Assembly (NCBI RefSeq): GCF_017980685.1
Contig: NZ_JACXXO010000018.1
Coordinates: forward strand, 50,768 to 114,767
Direction of reading: 5' to 3'
Length of the DNA: 64,000 nucleotides
Source of the DNA: Pseudomonas iridis
GTDB lineage: Bacteria; Pseudomonadota; Gammaproteobacteria; Pseudomonadales; Pseudomonadaceae
The first letter of the stretch is position 1; each line of letters begins with the position of its first letter. Shown in pieces: positions 1 to 8,823 of this stretch. The position numbers were made by a program, and so were the translations under genes. The notes under the pieces are model-generated. The model saw nothing but the letters and a program-made list of their open reading frames with translations. It was not told the origin of the DNA and searched no databases.

Positions 1-143
1 CCGATCGAGGTGTCTGCCGCTATGCACCGACCTGAAAGCACGGTGTCGATTATCGATTCACAGCTAAACGTTCAAGTCGGTGTATCCCTTCAACATCCCC
101 GAATCGGTCCCCTCTCCCTATGGGAGAGGGTTAGGGTGAGGGG
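1..143. repeat. Composite inverted-repeat element, copy 1 (left end cut by window)
   Basis: The right end, 109-143, is a hairpin of the form CCCTCTCCC...GGGAGAGGG followed by TTAGGGTGAGGGG. The internal part carries words shared with the copies at 14545-14721 and 22012-22190, such as TTCAAGTCGGTGTA and a GATTCACAGC stretch. The left arm lies outside the window. It sits just downstream of the paoC stop and could act as an intergenic hairpin. Confidence 0.7.
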
Positions 144-155
144 CTCTTCAGGTTT

Positions 156-2354
156 TCAGATCATCGCCGGCAAGGATTCGAGAATCTTGTCCAGCGTGAT
201 CGGATACTCCCGCACCCGTGCTCCGGTGGCGTTGTAGATCGCATTGGCCACCGCCGCACTCACCCCGCAAATCCCCAACTCACCTACACCCTTGGCTTTC
301 ATGGGCGAGGAAATCGGGTCGGTCTCATCTAGGAAAATCACCTCCTGATGCGGAATGTCCGCATGCACCGGCACTTCGTATCCGGCCAGATCGTGGTTGA
401 CGAAGAAACCGAGTTTTTTATCGACCGACAACTCCTCCATCAACGCCGCGCCAACGCCCATGGTCATCGCGCCGATCACCTGACTGCGCGCCGCTTTCGG
501 ATTGAGAATCCGCCCGGCCGCGCACACCGCGAGCATCCGCCGCACACGAACCTCACCCGTCGCCGCATCCACCGCGACTTCGACGAAGTGCGCGCCAAAG
601 GTTGACTGCTGATACTGCTTTTCGAGGTCGGCGAATTCGATGCTGTCTTCAGCCACCACCTCACCATTTTTTGCCGCCTCTCGCAGCGCCACACTCTTGC
701 CGCTGACCCGCACCTGACCGTCGACAAACTCCGCCTGATCAGCCGCGAGGCCCAATTTGCCGGCGATCGCCTCACGCAATTTCACGCACGCGGCATACAC
801 GCCGGCAGTCGAGCAATTGCCGCCAAACTGACCGCCGGAACCCGCCGACACCGGGAAATTGGAATCGCCCAGCCGTACCACGACATTGTCGATGTCCACG
901 CCCATCATTTCTGCGGCGGTCTGCGCGATGATCGTGTAGCTGCCGGTTCCGATGTCGGTCATGTCGGTTTCTACAGTGATCTTGCCATCACGCTCGAGCC
1001 GCACCCGCGCGCCAGACTTCATAAGCAGATTGTTGCGGATCGCCGCGCCGACGCCCATGCCGATCAGCCAGCGACCTTCGCGACGGCTGCCGGGTTTGGC
1101 GTTGCGCTTGTCCCAGCCGAATTTTTCGGCGCCGGTTTGCAGGCATTCGATCAAGCGTCGTTGCGAGAACGGGCGCTCGGTTTTCACCGGGTCGACCTGG
1201 GTGTCGTTGAGGATGCGGAACTGCACGGGATCGAGTTTGAGCTGTTCGGCCATTTCGTCCATGGCGATTTCCAGTGCCATCAATCCCGGCGCTTCACCGG
1301 GGGCACGCATCGCGTTGCCTTCAGGCAGATCCAGCGGCGCCAGACGCATGGTGACCAGACGATTTTGCGCCGCGTACAGCAACTGACTCGGCTGCGCCGC
1401 GACTTCGACCTTGCCCTGCGCGAGATTGCCCGACCAGCCTTCATGCGCGATGGCGGTGAGCTTGCCGTCCGCCGTGGCGCCCATGCGGATACGCTGGATC
1501 GTGGCGGGGCGATGCGTGGTGTTGTTGGCGACCTGTGGGCGGGCGAGGGCGACTTTCACCGGTCTGCCGGCCATGCGCGCACCGAGGGCTGCGAGGATCG
1601 CGTCGGCGCGAATGAACAGTTTGCCGCCGAAACCGCCGCCGATGTAGGGCGAGATCAAGCGGACTTTTTCCTTGGGCAGGCCGAGGGTTTCGGCAATGTC
1701 GCCGACGCTCCAGGCGATCATCTGGTTCGACGTCCACAGCGTCAGTTGGTCGCCTTTCCACGCGGCCAGGGTCGCGTGGGGTTCCATCATCGCGTGGGAC
1801 TGGTCGGGGGTGGTGTAGGTCTGGTCGAATTGCACCGGGGCACCGGCGAACGCTGTCGCGAAATCGCCGTGGGTGACGTCGGGCATTTCTTCTTTCTGCT
1901 CGACGCCTTGGTCACGCACGCTGGCCAGATCGAACTCGCCTTTGCTCGCGACGTAATCGACCTTGACCAATTGTGCAGCGGCACGGGCCTGCTCGAAGGT
2001 CTCGGCAACCACCAGTGCAACGGCCTGGTGGTAGTGCTGAACCTCGGGCCCGGCCAATAAGTGCGCCGCGTTGTACTGGCCCTTGCCAAGTTTGCCGGCA
2101 TTGTCGGCGGTGACGATGGCCAACACGCCGGGCGCAGCTTTTGCGTCGGCGAGATCAATGTGGCTGATGCGACCCTTGGCGATAGCCGAACCGACCATGA
2201 AACCGTAGGCCTGATCGGCCACGGCTTCATGTTGTTCGTAAGCGTAAGGCGCCTGGCCGCAAGTTTTCAGCTTGCCTTCGATGCGATCGGTCGGCTTGCC
2301 GATCACCTTCAATTGATCGATCGGATTGGTGGTGGCGGGCGTGTCGAATTTCAT
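156..2354 (-). CDS. paoC: Aldehyde oxidase/xanthine dehydrogenase family, molybdopterin-binding subunit (PaoC-like)
   Basis: This is the large catalytic subunit (732 residues) of a three-subunit molybdenum hydroxylase that oxidises aldehydes, probably aromatic ones, to acids in the periplasm. It has the Ald_Xan_dh_C domain near residues 20-130 and then the two molybdopterin-binding halves. The C-terminal motif GVGELGICG puts the expected catalytic glutamate at residue 692, the same position and total length as known for E. coli PaoC. The start overlaps the stop of the FAD subunit gene as ATGA, so translation is coupled. No XdhC/PaoD maturation factor is seen; it may lie left of the window. 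The substrate is inferred from the family only. Confidence 0.92.
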   Translation of the reverse strand: MKFDTPATTNPIDQLKVIGKPTDRIEGKLKTCGQAPYAYEQHEAVADQAYGFMVGSAIAKGRISHIDLADAKAAPGVLAIVTADNAGKLGKGQYNAAHLLAGPEVQHYHQAVALVVAETFEQARAAAQLVKVDYVASKGEFDLASVRDQGVEQKEEMPDVTHGDFATAFAGAPVQFDQTYTTPDQSHAMMEPHATLAAWKGDQLTLWTSNQMIAWSVGDIAETLGLPKEKVRLISPYIGGGFGGKLFIRADAILAALGARMAGRPVKVALARPQVANNTTHRPATIQRIRMGATADGKLTAIAHEGWSGNLAQGKVEVAAQPSQLLYAAQNRLVTMRLAPLDLPEGNAMRAPGEAPGLMALEIAMDEMAEQLKLDPVQFRILNDTQVDPVKTERPFSQRRLIECLQTGAEKFGWDKRNAKPGSRREGRWLIGMGVGAAIRNNLLMKSGARVRLERDGKITVETDMTDIGTGSYTIIAQTAAEMMGVDIDNVVVRLGDSNFPVSAGSGGQFGGNCSTAGVYAACVKLREAIAGKLGLAADQAEFVDGQVRVSGKSVALREAAKNGEVVAEDSIEFADLEKQYQQSTFGAHFVEVAVDAATGEVRVRRMLAVCAAGRILNPKAARSQVIGAMTMGVGAALMEELSVDKKLGFFVNHDLAGYEVPVHADIPHQEVIFLDETDPISSPMKAKGVGELGICGVSAAVANAIYNATGARVREYPITLDKILESLPAMI

Positions 2355-3304
2355 GCTTCATCCCTCGCTTGCGCCAACACCGAGCCGAGCGTGCGCTCGA
2401 CCAGGGTCAGTTTGAATTGGTTGTCGTGGGTCGGCGTGGCGCCGTCGAGCAAGCGTTCGCTGACGGCTTTCGCGCCCTGGGGCAGCAGCGCTTCAGCCGC
2501 TTCCACGCGCCACGGTTTCGGCGCAATACCGCCGACCGCGACGCGGCCGCTGCCGTCCTTTTGCAGGATCAAACCCACGGACACGAGGGCAAAGGCGTAA
2601 GAGGAGCGATCGCGTACCTTGTGATAAATGTGCGTGCCACCCACCGGCGCAGGCAACGTCACGGCCGTGATGAATTCGCCGGCGCCGAGGCTGGTTTCGA
2701 TGTTCGGCGTGTTGCCTGGCAACAGATGAAAATCGGCCATGGCGATGCTGCGGGTGCTGCCGTCGGGTTTCACCGTTTCAATCTGCGCATCTAACGCGCG
2801 CATCGCAATCGCCATGTCGCTCGGATGCGTGGCAATACAGGCGTCGCTGACGCCGATGATCCCCAGCTGCCGGGTGACCCCGCCAATTGCCGAACAGCCA
2901 CTGCCTGGATTGCGTTTGTTGCAGGCCTGATTTGTGTCGTAGAAGTACGGGCAGCGGGTGCGCTGCAACAGGTTGCCGGCGGTGGTCGCCATGTTGCGCA
3001 GCTGCCCGGAAGCACCGGCGAGCAGGGCGCGGGACAGCAGCGCATAGTCTTTTCTGACCCGGGCGTCGGCCGCCAGATCGGTGTTGCGCACCAGCGCACC
3101 GATGCGCAAACCGCCCTCGGGCGTGGCTTCGATCGTGTCCAGGCCCAGGTGATTGACGTCGATCAGGTGCAGCGGGGTTTCGATGTCGAGTTTCATCAGG
3201 TCGAGCAGGTTGGTGCCGCCGGCGATGAACTTCGCGCCTTCGATCTGCGCCGCTTGCGCCGCTGCGGCAGGGGAGTCGGCACGGCTGTAATTGAACGGTC
3301 TCAT
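2351..3304 (-). CDS. paoB: Molybdenum hydroxylase FAD-binding subunit (PaoB-like)
   Basis: This medium subunit (317 residues) carries FAD and passes electrons between the Fe-S subunit and the final acceptor. The N-terminal FAD-binding motif KFIAGGTNLLDLMK lies near residues 25-40. A cysteine-rich insert with CPYFYDTNQAC and SGCSAIGG near residues 115-145 matches the extra [4Fe-4S] loop known in E. coli PaoB and absent from ordinary xanthine dehydrogenases. This supports the Pao assignment. It overlaps both neighbours by ATGA (3301-3304 and 2351-2354), so the three genes form a tight operon transcribed A-B-C. Confidence 0.92.
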   Translation of the reverse strand: MRPFNYSRADSPAAAAQAAQIEGAKFIAGGTNLLDLMKLDIETPLHLIDVNHLGLDTIEATPEGGLRIGALVRNTDLAADARVRKDYALLSRALLAGASGQLRNMATTAGNLLQRTRCPYFYDTNQACNKRNPGSGCSAIGGVTRQLGIIGVSDACIATHPSDMAIAMRALDAQIETVKPDGSTRSIAMADFHLLPGNTPNIETSLGAGEFITAVTLPAPVGGTHIYHKVRDRSSYAFALVSVGLILQKDGSGRVAVGGIAPKPWRVEAAEALLPQGAKAVSERLLDGATPTHDNQFKLTLVERTLGSVLAQARDEA

Positions 3305-3924
3305 GCCGGCACCTCCGCGACTTCAGTGATGGCTTCGATGATGTTCGAGTAGGCGCCGCAGCGGCAGATATTGCCACTCATGCGCTCTTGGAATTCGGAA
3401 GCGATCAGTTGTGGCGACTCGGTCAGGCTGGGGCTGACGTGGCTGGGAATGCCGTCGCGGATTTCCTTGATAACGGCGACTGCCGAGCAGATCTGCCCCG
3501 GCGTGCAGTAACCGCATTGATAGCCATCATGCTTGATGAACGCGGCTTGCATCGGGTGCAGGTTGTCCGGCATGCCGAGGCCTTCGATGGTGGTGATCTC
3601 ACTGCCTTCGTGCATCACCGCCAGCGTCAGGCATGAGTTGATCCGCCGACCATCGGCGATCACCGTGCAGGCACCGCACTGGCCGTGGTCGCAGCCTTTT
3701 TTGCTGCCGGTCAGGTGCAGGTGTTCACGCAAGGCGTCGAGCAGGGTGGTGCGGTTGTCGACTTCAAGGGACTGGGGCTTGCCATTGACTTGAATGGTCA
3801 CTTTGTTCATGGCCGGTTGCTCCAGGTTGGCGGCGTAGGCCTTGAGGCTGATGAATGGCGGCATCGCGAACGCCGTTGCGGTCACGGCGCCGAGAATCAA
3901 AAATTTACGTCGGGAAATCGGCAT
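3301..3924 (-). CDS. paoA: Molybdenum hydroxylase [2Fe-2S] subunit with Tat signal (PaoA-like)
   Basis: This small electron-transfer subunit has 207 residues from the ATG at 3924. An upstream in-frame start at 3975 would add 17 residues before the signal peptide, so 3924 is preferred. The N-terminus MPISRRKFLILGAV is a twin-arginine signal (SRRKFL), meaning the assembled complex is exported folded. Two [2Fe-2S] centres are visible: the plant-type motif CDHGQCGACTV and the helical-domain cysteines CGYCTPGQ and CRCGAY. As first gene of the operon it probably carries the signal that exports the signal-less PaoB and PaoC as passengers. Confidence 0.92.
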   Translation of the reverse strand: MPISRRKFLILGAVTATAFAMPPFISLKAYAANLEQPAMNKVTIQVNGKPQSLEVDNRTTLLDALREHLHLTGSKKGCDHGQCGACTVIADGRRINSCLTLAVMHEGSEITTIEGLGMPDNLHPMQAAFIKHDGYQCGYCTPGQICSAVAVIKEIRDGIPSHVSPSLTESPQLIASEFQERMSGNICRCGAYSNIIEAITEVAEVPA

Positions 3925-4193
3925 GGTTCGATTCCTATTTCTCTCAATCAGGCGGCAGGTTTGCGAAAGGCCCATAGGGGCATGCCGGCATGTTTGCCAG
4001 TCTCGGTCTAGGAGTGACCGCTGGAGGGAGGAAAAGGTTTTTGCGGATTTTCGCTATAGAGTTATTTGCTCAGCTCATGAATCATCAAATGGACACGCTT
4101 CCCTGTAGGCGCTGCGGGATCGAATAGCTCATCAGCAAACCGCCAACAACCGCCGTCGCTATCACCGAGATCGGGATGATGATTGAACACAAA

Positions 4194-4221
4194 GAGGGCG
4201 TTCCCGCAAAGGAACGCCCTC
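4194..4221 (-). terminator. Perfect hairpin downstream of the 91-residue gene
   Basis: GAGGGCGTTCC (4194-4204) and its exact complement (4211-4221) flank a 6-nt loop. Read on the minus strand the stem is followed by CTTTGTGTT, a modest U-rich tail. It lies 20 bases past the stop at 4241 and is the likely terminator of that gene. The rest of 3925-4240 shows no convincing gene; it should hold the pao promoter. Confidence 0.65.
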
Positions 4222-4240
4222 GATCATTGGCCCTTAGTCA

Positions 4241-4516
4241 TCAAATAAAACGAGCGCTCGCCTGGACGCGGGAACGCGCAGGCACAGAGGCCTCGAGATC
4301 CAGCAAATGGGTGGCGAGAATGTCGCTCAGAAAGCGGAACTGATCGTTGATGCCGACCACTTCATTGCTGAAATGATTGGTCGCGGCGGGCATCAGCAGA
4401 TCTACGAAATCTTCGTTGAACACCAGTGATTGTGCCTTGTGCGACACAGGTTGCTGGTCGTAGTAGTTGCTGCCGAACACCGGGAAACTCACGGAGAGTG
4501 CGATGGTGTGAATCAT
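4241..4516 (-). CDS. Hypothetical protein, 91 residues
   Basis: I do not recognise the family. The chosen ATG at 4516 is preceded by GAGGAG with an 8-nt spacer; upstream in-frame starts (to 4612) lack such a site. The predicted protein begins MIHTIALSVSFPVFGSNY and is mixed polar, with no transmembrane segment or cysteine. A hairpin terminator follows the stop. The gene is monocistronic between the pao operon and a REPIN. Strong ribosome site and terminator support a real gene; function unknown. Confidence 0.6.
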   Translation of the reverse strand: MIHTIALSVSFPVFGSNYYDQQPVSHKAQSLVFNEDFVDLLMPAATNHFSNEVVGINDQFRFLSDILATHLLDLEASVPARSRVQASARFI

Positions 4517-4642
4517 GATGTGAACTCCTCGTTGCGGTTCGGATGTGGCCATCGTGCCTTGCTTGGGCGGCAGACGGAAGGTGATCGTCGCAATGGTGAA
4601 TATCGACGGCATTGATGGTCGAGTTTTGCGGCGCTTTGGCTG

Positions 4643-4742
4643 GCCTCATCGCTGGCAAGCCAGCTCCCACAGTGATCTTCGGTGAACACAAATTCAGGAA
4701 CGACGCGAAACCTGTGGGAGCTGGCTTGCCAGCGATGAGGCC
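4643..4742. repeat. REPIN, type A arms (GGAGCTGGCTTGCCAGC)
   Basis: Two inverted REP arms, GGCCTCATCGCTGGCAAGCC at 4643-4662 (continuing to 4672) and its mirror at 4711-4742, are separated by about 40 bases of unrelated sequence. Each arm has its own small palindrome CTGGCaaGCCAG. It fills most of the gap between 4516 and 4817. Confidence 0.9.
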
Positions 4743-4816
4743 GGAACATCCAGCAACACCGCTGACTGACCCACCTATACTCAAATCTGCTCCCTCCTCA
4801 AAAGGACGCCCCCACC

Positions 4817-5899
4817 GTGAACCTGCGTGCGCTGGTCGTCGCCGCACTGTTTCTGCTGGCCGGTTGCACCACGTCGCCCCGGGCTCCGGTGACTGCTGCT
4901 CCAGCCGTCGTGGTGTCGCCCGCAACCTGGCAACAGATCGACCGCGAAATCGTCAGCGCCTCGCAACAAGCCACCGAGCAGGTCAAGTTGTTCGCCCGGG
5001 GCTCGATGGAACATTGGCGCACTCGCGTCTATCAGCAAACTGAAGAAAATTTCATCCCGTGGTTCAGCAGCTACTGGACCCAGGAATGGCTGTCGATGAA
5101 GGTCAGTTGGTACACGATCAGCGCCGGTGGCGAGCAGGATGCTTCGGCCAAGCGCCTGGCGACGTATCTGCTTGATCAGTATCAGAAAAGGGTACTTGCG
5201 CCGGTCGCGGTGGAGGTTGATCCGGATGCGATCCTGGGCCAGGCCACGGCGTTCTATGCAGAGCTGATGGCTCGGCAGATGCCGCTCATCGCCCAGCGTC
5301 ACCGCGTGCCCGTTGCCCAGCTCAACGGCCGTTTGCAGAAAATCCCGGCCATTGCCCTCGGACCACCGCCGGCGCGGGATGCCTCGCTGTACAAAGTCAT
5401 CAGCACCGAACCGTTGAACACCCTGCCGGCGTACGCGGCGCTGATCGACAAGATTCACACCGACGGCGGCGCCAAAGGCATCGCGTCGACCGACGCCGGC
5501 ATGGCACCTGTCGCCAAGCGGGCGAGCCAGCGAATGGAGGCGGAAATGGCCCCGCGTGGTGCTGCCAGTGCAGTCGCGGCAGCGGCGGGCAAACTGGCCG
5601 GGGCGATGATTTCCGTCGGCGTGATGGGCATCCGCGCGATTCTCCAGGCCAACGACCGGCCCGACAGTGAGGCGCTGATACGCCGCAGCCTGGGCAACAC
5701 TTTCGATAAGGCCTGGCTGAAACTGGTGCAGAACCCGACCACTGGCGTGATGGCCGGCACGCTGCACATGGCCGGGCAGGTCGAGCGCAATCTCGGTGGG
5801 CTTGATGAGCCGTCGGTCGGGTTTGGGGCGAATCGTGTCGAATGGCGTCCGCCGGAATCGACTACCCAGCAGATCGAACCCAGCGTACCAGGAGAATGA
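4817..5899 (+). CDS. Hypothetical lipoprotein, 360 residues
   Basis: The N-terminus MNLRALVVAALFLLAGCTTS has a lipoprotein signal with lipobox LLAG|C at residue 17, so an envelope location is likely. Residues 40-150 are amphipathic and contain a WFSSYWTQEW aromatic patch. A glycine/alanine-rich hydrophobic stretch (about 250-280) could be a membrane-associated hairpin. I do not recognise a named domain. The next gene (DUF1428) starts 2 nt after the stop, so the two are probably cotranscribed, but no functional link is evident. Confidence 0.8.
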   Translation: MNLRALVVAALFLLAGCTTSPRAPVTAAPAVVVSPATWQQIDREIVSASQQATEQVKLFARGSMEHWRTRVYQQTEENFIPWFSSYWTQEWLSMKVSWYTISAGGEQDASAKRLATYLLDQYQKRVLAPVAVEVDPDAILGQATAFYAELMARQMPLIAQRHRVPVAQLNGRLQKIPAIALGPPPARDASLYKVISTEPLNTLPAYAALIDKIHTDGGAKGIASTDAGMAPVAKRASQRMEAEMAPRGAASAVAAAAGKLAGAMISVGVMGIRAILQANDRPDSEALIRRSLGNTFDKAWLKLVQNPTTGVMAGTLHMAGQVERNLGGLDEPSVGFGANRVEWRPPESTTQQIEPSVPGE

Positions 5900-5901
5900 T
5901 C

Positions 5902-6258
5902 ATGGCTTACATCGACATTTTTGTAGCGCCGGTCCCGACCGCCAATCGCGAGCAGTACAAAAAGCACGCTGAAATCGCAGCAGTGATCTTCAAGGAATAC
6001 GGCGCCCTGAGCGTGGCCGAATGCTGGGGTGATGATGTGCCGGACGGCAAGCTCACCTCGTTCCCGATGGCGGTAAAACTCAAGGACGATGAAACCGTCG
6101 CGTCCGGCTGGCTGATCTGGCCCGACAAGGCCACTCGCGATACCGGCATGGCGAAAATGATGGAAGACCCGCGCATGCAACCGGACGTCAACCCGATGCC
6201 GTTTGATGGACAGCGGATGATCTTCGGCGGCTTCCAGTACCTGATCGAACCTGAATAA
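5902..6258 (+). CDS. DUF1428 (YbaA-like) protein
   Basis: The ATG at 5902 follows AGGAGA with 6 nt spacing; 118 residues. The sequence begins MAYIDIFVAPVPTANREQY, and the motifs AECWGDDVPDGK and MPFDGQRMIFGGFQ are typical of the DUF1428 family, a dimeric ferredoxin-like alpha/beta barrel fold of unknown function. It follows the lipoprotein gene almost directly and probably shares its transcript. The family call is firm; the role is unknown. Confidence 0.88.
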   Translation: MAYIDIFVAPVPTANREQYKKHAEIAAVIFKEYGALSVAECWGDDVPDGKLTSFPMAVKLKDDETVASGWLIWPDKATRDTGMAKMMEDPRMQPDVNPMPFDGQRMIFGGFQYLIEPE

Positions 6259-6263
6259 ATCCA

Positions 6264-6489
6264 CTGTAGGAGTGAGCCTGCTCGCGATTGCAATGTGTCA
6301 GTGATCACAAATGTCACCTGACCCACCGCTATCGCTGGCAAGCCAGCTCCCACAGGTTTTTCGGGTGTTCACGAAAATACAGAATCCATCAAAATCTCTG
6401 TGGGAGCTGGCTTGCCAGCGATGGCGTCGGCACATCCAACAGCTACAGTGACAGATATGCCGCCATCGCGAGCAGGCTCACTCCTACAG
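6264..6489. repeat. Nested REPIN: type A pair inside a type C pair
   Basis: The outer arms are CTGTAGGAGTGAGCCTGCTC (from 6264) and its mirror ending at 6489. Inside lie the inner arms CTATCGCTGGCAAGCCAGCT (from 6329) and its mirror (6398-6425). The whole region is thus a palindrome within a palindrome, consistent with one REPIN having landed inside another or with stepwise growth. Confidence 0.88.
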
Positions 6490-6498
6490 GGGATGTAT

Positions 6499-6693
6499 TT
6501 ACTCTGCAGAGGGGGTGATTCGGCAGCCTTTTCGGTTGCGGATCTGCTCGTCCGTGGGTCGTTCGTGGACGAATTCAAAACGTGGCTCACCTTCGCTGTA
6601 ATGCACCAGCCAGCCCCATTCCAGCTCGGCTTCATCCTGCCCGGGATGTGGTGGTCGTGCCCACCACGGTTCTTTGCTGAGGACCTCGCGCAT
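6499..6693 (-). CDS. Small conserved-looking protein, 64 residues
   Basis: The ATG at 6693 has CGGAGG 5 nt upstream. The protein is acidic and tryptophan-rich (EPWWARPPHPGQDEAELEWG) and ends with a stretch typical of a soluble small protein. No family was recognised. It is divergent from thpR and ends at the edge of the nested REPIN. The clear ribosome site and biased composition favour a real gene of unknown function. Confidence 0.6.
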   Translation of the reverse strand: MREVLSKEPWWARPPHPGQDEAELEWGWLVHYSEGEPRFEFVHERPTDEQIRNRKGCRITPSAE

Positions 6694-6800
6694 GGCGGCC
6701 TCCGGTTGATGGCAATCCTTGAACTATAGACCGGTGTCGCGAGTCGTCAGATCAGGCTGTGTAGAATCAAGCCGATCACGAAAAACGAAGGAGCCCGGCC

Positions 6801-7340
6801 ATGACCGATGACGCGTACAGGGATGTACCCTCCAAACGCCTGTTTTTTGCGCTGGACTGCCCGCCGGCACAGCGCAAGGCAATAGCCCAGTGGCGCGCGG
6901 AGTTGGGCCTGAGAACCGGCAAACCAGTGCCGGCGGACAACTTTCATCTGACGCTGCTGTTTCTCGGCGCAGTGCCGCTGGCGCAGCTCGGCGGAGTCTG
7001 TGAGGCGGCAGGCAAAGTGGGCACGCCGGGGGAGACGTTGCAGATTTCACTGGATCGCCTGCAGGTCTGGCACCGTGCCGGGGTGTTGGCATTGGCGCCG
7101 GATCAGGCTCCGCAAGCGTTGCTGCGATTAGCCTATGGGCTTGAACAGGCGATGCTGCCATTCGGTTTTGAAGAGACGGCCCATGAGTTTCGTCCGCACC
7201 TGACACTGGCCCGTGACTACCGGGCGCCGGAGCCGGAATCGGCCACGCCGCCAGAGTTTTTCCTGCGTGCCGAGCGCTTTGCGTTGTTTGAATCGCACAA
7301 GGGCCGCTACCGGATGCTGCAGGATTGGCCACTGACCTGA
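6801..7340 (+). CDS. thpR: RNA 2',3'-cyclic phosphodiesterase (2H family)
   Basis: The protein (179 residues) belongs to the 2H phosphoesterase family that opens 2',3'-cyclic phosphate RNA ends to 2'-phosphates and was first found as a 2'-5' RNA ligase. Both signature motifs are present: NFHLTLLFLG (about residues 48-57) and FRPHLTLARD (about 131-140), each providing the H-x-T/S dyad. The N-terminal KRLFFALDCPP is typical of the bacterial branch. The gene is monocistronic and followed by a hairpin at 7352-7369. Confidence 0.93.
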   Translation: MTDDAYRDVPSKRLFFALDCPPAQRKAIAQWRAELGLRTGKPVPADNFHLTLLFLGAVPLAQLGGVCEAAGKVGTPGETLQISLDRLQVWHRAGVLALAPDQAPQALLRLAYGLEQAMLPFGFEETAHEFRPHLTLARDYRAPEPESATPPEFFLRAERFALFESHKGRYRMLQDWPLT

Positions 7341-7351
7341 GCGACAAAAAA

Positions 7352-7369
7352 AGGCGCCCGAGGGCGCCT
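7352..7369 (-). terminator. Rho-independent terminator (polyamine transport operon side)
   Basis: The sequence AGGCGCCC-GA-GGGCGCCT is a perfect GC-rich hairpin. Read on the minus strand it is followed by a run of seven T, the classic form, so it would end transcripts coming through potF about 200 nt upstream. Read on the plus strand it follows thpR but lacks a U tract there. Confidence 0.8.
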
Positions 7370-7480
7370 GAAATTCACCTGAGCCGAGGGAGCCAGGTGA
7401 GGCCGTTCATATGCAAGGTGCAGCGGTGGTAAGGCGCTGCGCGAACGGAAAAGCAATAATTCTCAAACCACACAATTCCA

Positions 7481-7554
7481 CTGTAGGAGCTGCCGAAGGC
7501 TGCGATCTTTTGCTTTTAAAGATCAAAAGATCGCAGCCTTCGGCAGCTCCTACA
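7481..7554. repeat. REPIN, type B arms (TGTAGGAGCTGCCGAAGGC)
   Basis: Left arm CTGTAGGAGCTGCCGAAGGC plus TGCGATCTTTT and an exact mirror at 7526-7554 with a 14-nt loop. It lies between the terminator at 7352 and the potF stop. Confidence 0.9.
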
Positions 7555-7565
7555 CTGGGTAGTGG

Positions 7566-8663
7566 TTACTTGCCGAGTTTCACCCGCGTCCAGCCGCGAG
7601 TCATGATCCGCTGGGTCGCAATCGGCTGATCCGGCACCGCATACAGCGTCGCCATCACCGCTTGCGAGGGGTACGAGCCGGGGTCGTTGCGGATCGCTTC
7701 GTCGACCAATGGCGTCGCCGCCGAGTTGGCGTTGCTGTAGCCGTTGCTGTTGGTGATCTCGGCGATGATGTCCGGACGCATCAAAAAGTCCATGAACAGA
7801 TACGCGTTGTCGACGTTCGCCGCATCACGCGGGATGGCGACCATGTCGTAGAAACTGCCGGCGCCTTCCTTGGGAATGCTGTAGTCGATCTTCACCTTAT
7901 TGCCCGATTCCGCCGCGCGGGCCTTGGCCTGCAGGACGTCACCGGAGTAACCGACCGCCACGCAGATGTTGCCGTTGGCCAGGTCCGAGATGTACTTCGA
8001 GGAATGGAAATACGCCACGTTGGGGCGGATTTTCATGAACAGCGCTTCGGCTTCCATGATGTGCGCCTTGTCCTTGTCGTTCACCGGGTAACCCAGGTAG
8101 TGCAGGGCGGCCGGGATCATTTCGGTCGGCGAGTCGAGGAAACTGATGCCGCAGGCCTTCAGCTTTTCAGCATTTTCTGGCTTGAACAGCAAGTCCCAGG
8201 AGTTGGTCGGAGCGTTGGCGCCGAGTACTTCCTTGACCTTGGCCGGGTTGAAACCGATGCCGATCGAGCCCCACATGTACGGGAACGCGTGAGCGTTGTC
8301 CGGATCACTGGCGGCGGCATTTTTCAGCAGCACCGGGTTGAGATTCTTCCAGTTCGGCAGCTTCGATTTGTCCAGCGGCTGATAGACGCCAGCCTTGATC
8401 TGCTTGGCCAGGAAACTGTTGGACGGCACGACGATGTCGTAGCCGGATTTGCCCGCCAGCAAGCGCGCTTCAAGGGTCTCGTTGCTGTCGAAGACGTCGT
8501 AGGTCACGCGGATGCCGGTCTCGTCTTCGAACTTTTTGACGGTGTCTGGCGCGATGTAATCGGACCAGTTGTAAACACGCAGCACTTTGTCGTTGGCCTG
8601 GGCGCCCATGACGATTGCGCCCATTAAGGACAGTGTCAGCAGAGTCCTGCCAAACATTTTCAT
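7566..8663 (-). CDS. potF: Polyamine ABC transporter periplasmic binding protein
   Basis: This is the substrate receptor (365 residues) of a putrescine/spermidine importer of the PotD/PotF type (SpuD/SpuE in P. aeruginosa). The ATG at 8663 has ATGGAG 8 nt upstream. It starts MKMFGRTLLTLSLMGAIVMG with a cleavable signal ending near AQA. The mature start KVLRVYNWSDYIAPDTV is the family hallmark, and aromatic/acidic ligand residues such as YMWGSIGIG and VAVGYSGDV are recognisable. It is last in the operon, separated from potI by a REPIN, which may set its mRNA level separately. Confidence 0.95.
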   Translation of the reverse strand: MKMFGRTLLTLSLMGAIVMGAQANDKVLRVYNWSDYIAPDTVKKFEDETGIRVTYDVFDSNETLEARLLAGKSGYDIVVPSNSFLAKQIKAGVYQPLDKSKLPNWKNLNPVLLKNAAASDPDNAHAFPYMWGSIGIGFNPAKVKEVLGANAPTNSWDLLFKPENAEKLKACGISFLDSPTEMIPAALHYLGYPVNDKDKAHIMEAEALFMKIRPNVAYFHSSKYISDLANGNICVAVGYSGDVLQAKARAAESGNKVKIDYSIPKEGAGSFYDMVAIPRDAANVDNAYLFMDFLMRPDIIAEITNSNGYSNANSAATPLVDEAIRNDPGSYPSQAVMATLYAVPDQPIATQRIMTRGWTRVKLGK

Positions 8664-8728
8664 CGGTACAACTCCATTCTTTTTATTCAAAAAACACAAC
8701 ACAAAAACCGAACAACTAACTCGACTCT

Positions 8729-8822
8729 TGTAGGAGCTGCGGCACGCTGCGATCTTTTGATCTTGCTTTTGATCTTAAAAGCGCAAAGTCAAAAGATCGC
8801 AGCGTGCCGCAGCTCCTACAGG
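8729..8822. repeat. REPIN, type B variant arms (GGAGCTGCGGCACGCTGCG)
   Basis: Left arm 8729-8762 and inverted right arm 8788-8820, both of the GCGGCACGCTGCG subtype. It lies inside the pot operon between potI and potF, where a stable stem could protect the upstream or downstream message from nucleases. Confidence 0.9.
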
Positions 8823-8823
8823 A

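Noticed and set aside
1137..2060. Long plus-strand open frame opposite paoC
   Set aside because: It is the antisense shadow of a GC-rich gene; the composition (many H, R, G) and lack of any family motif, together with the clear paoC protein, rule it out.
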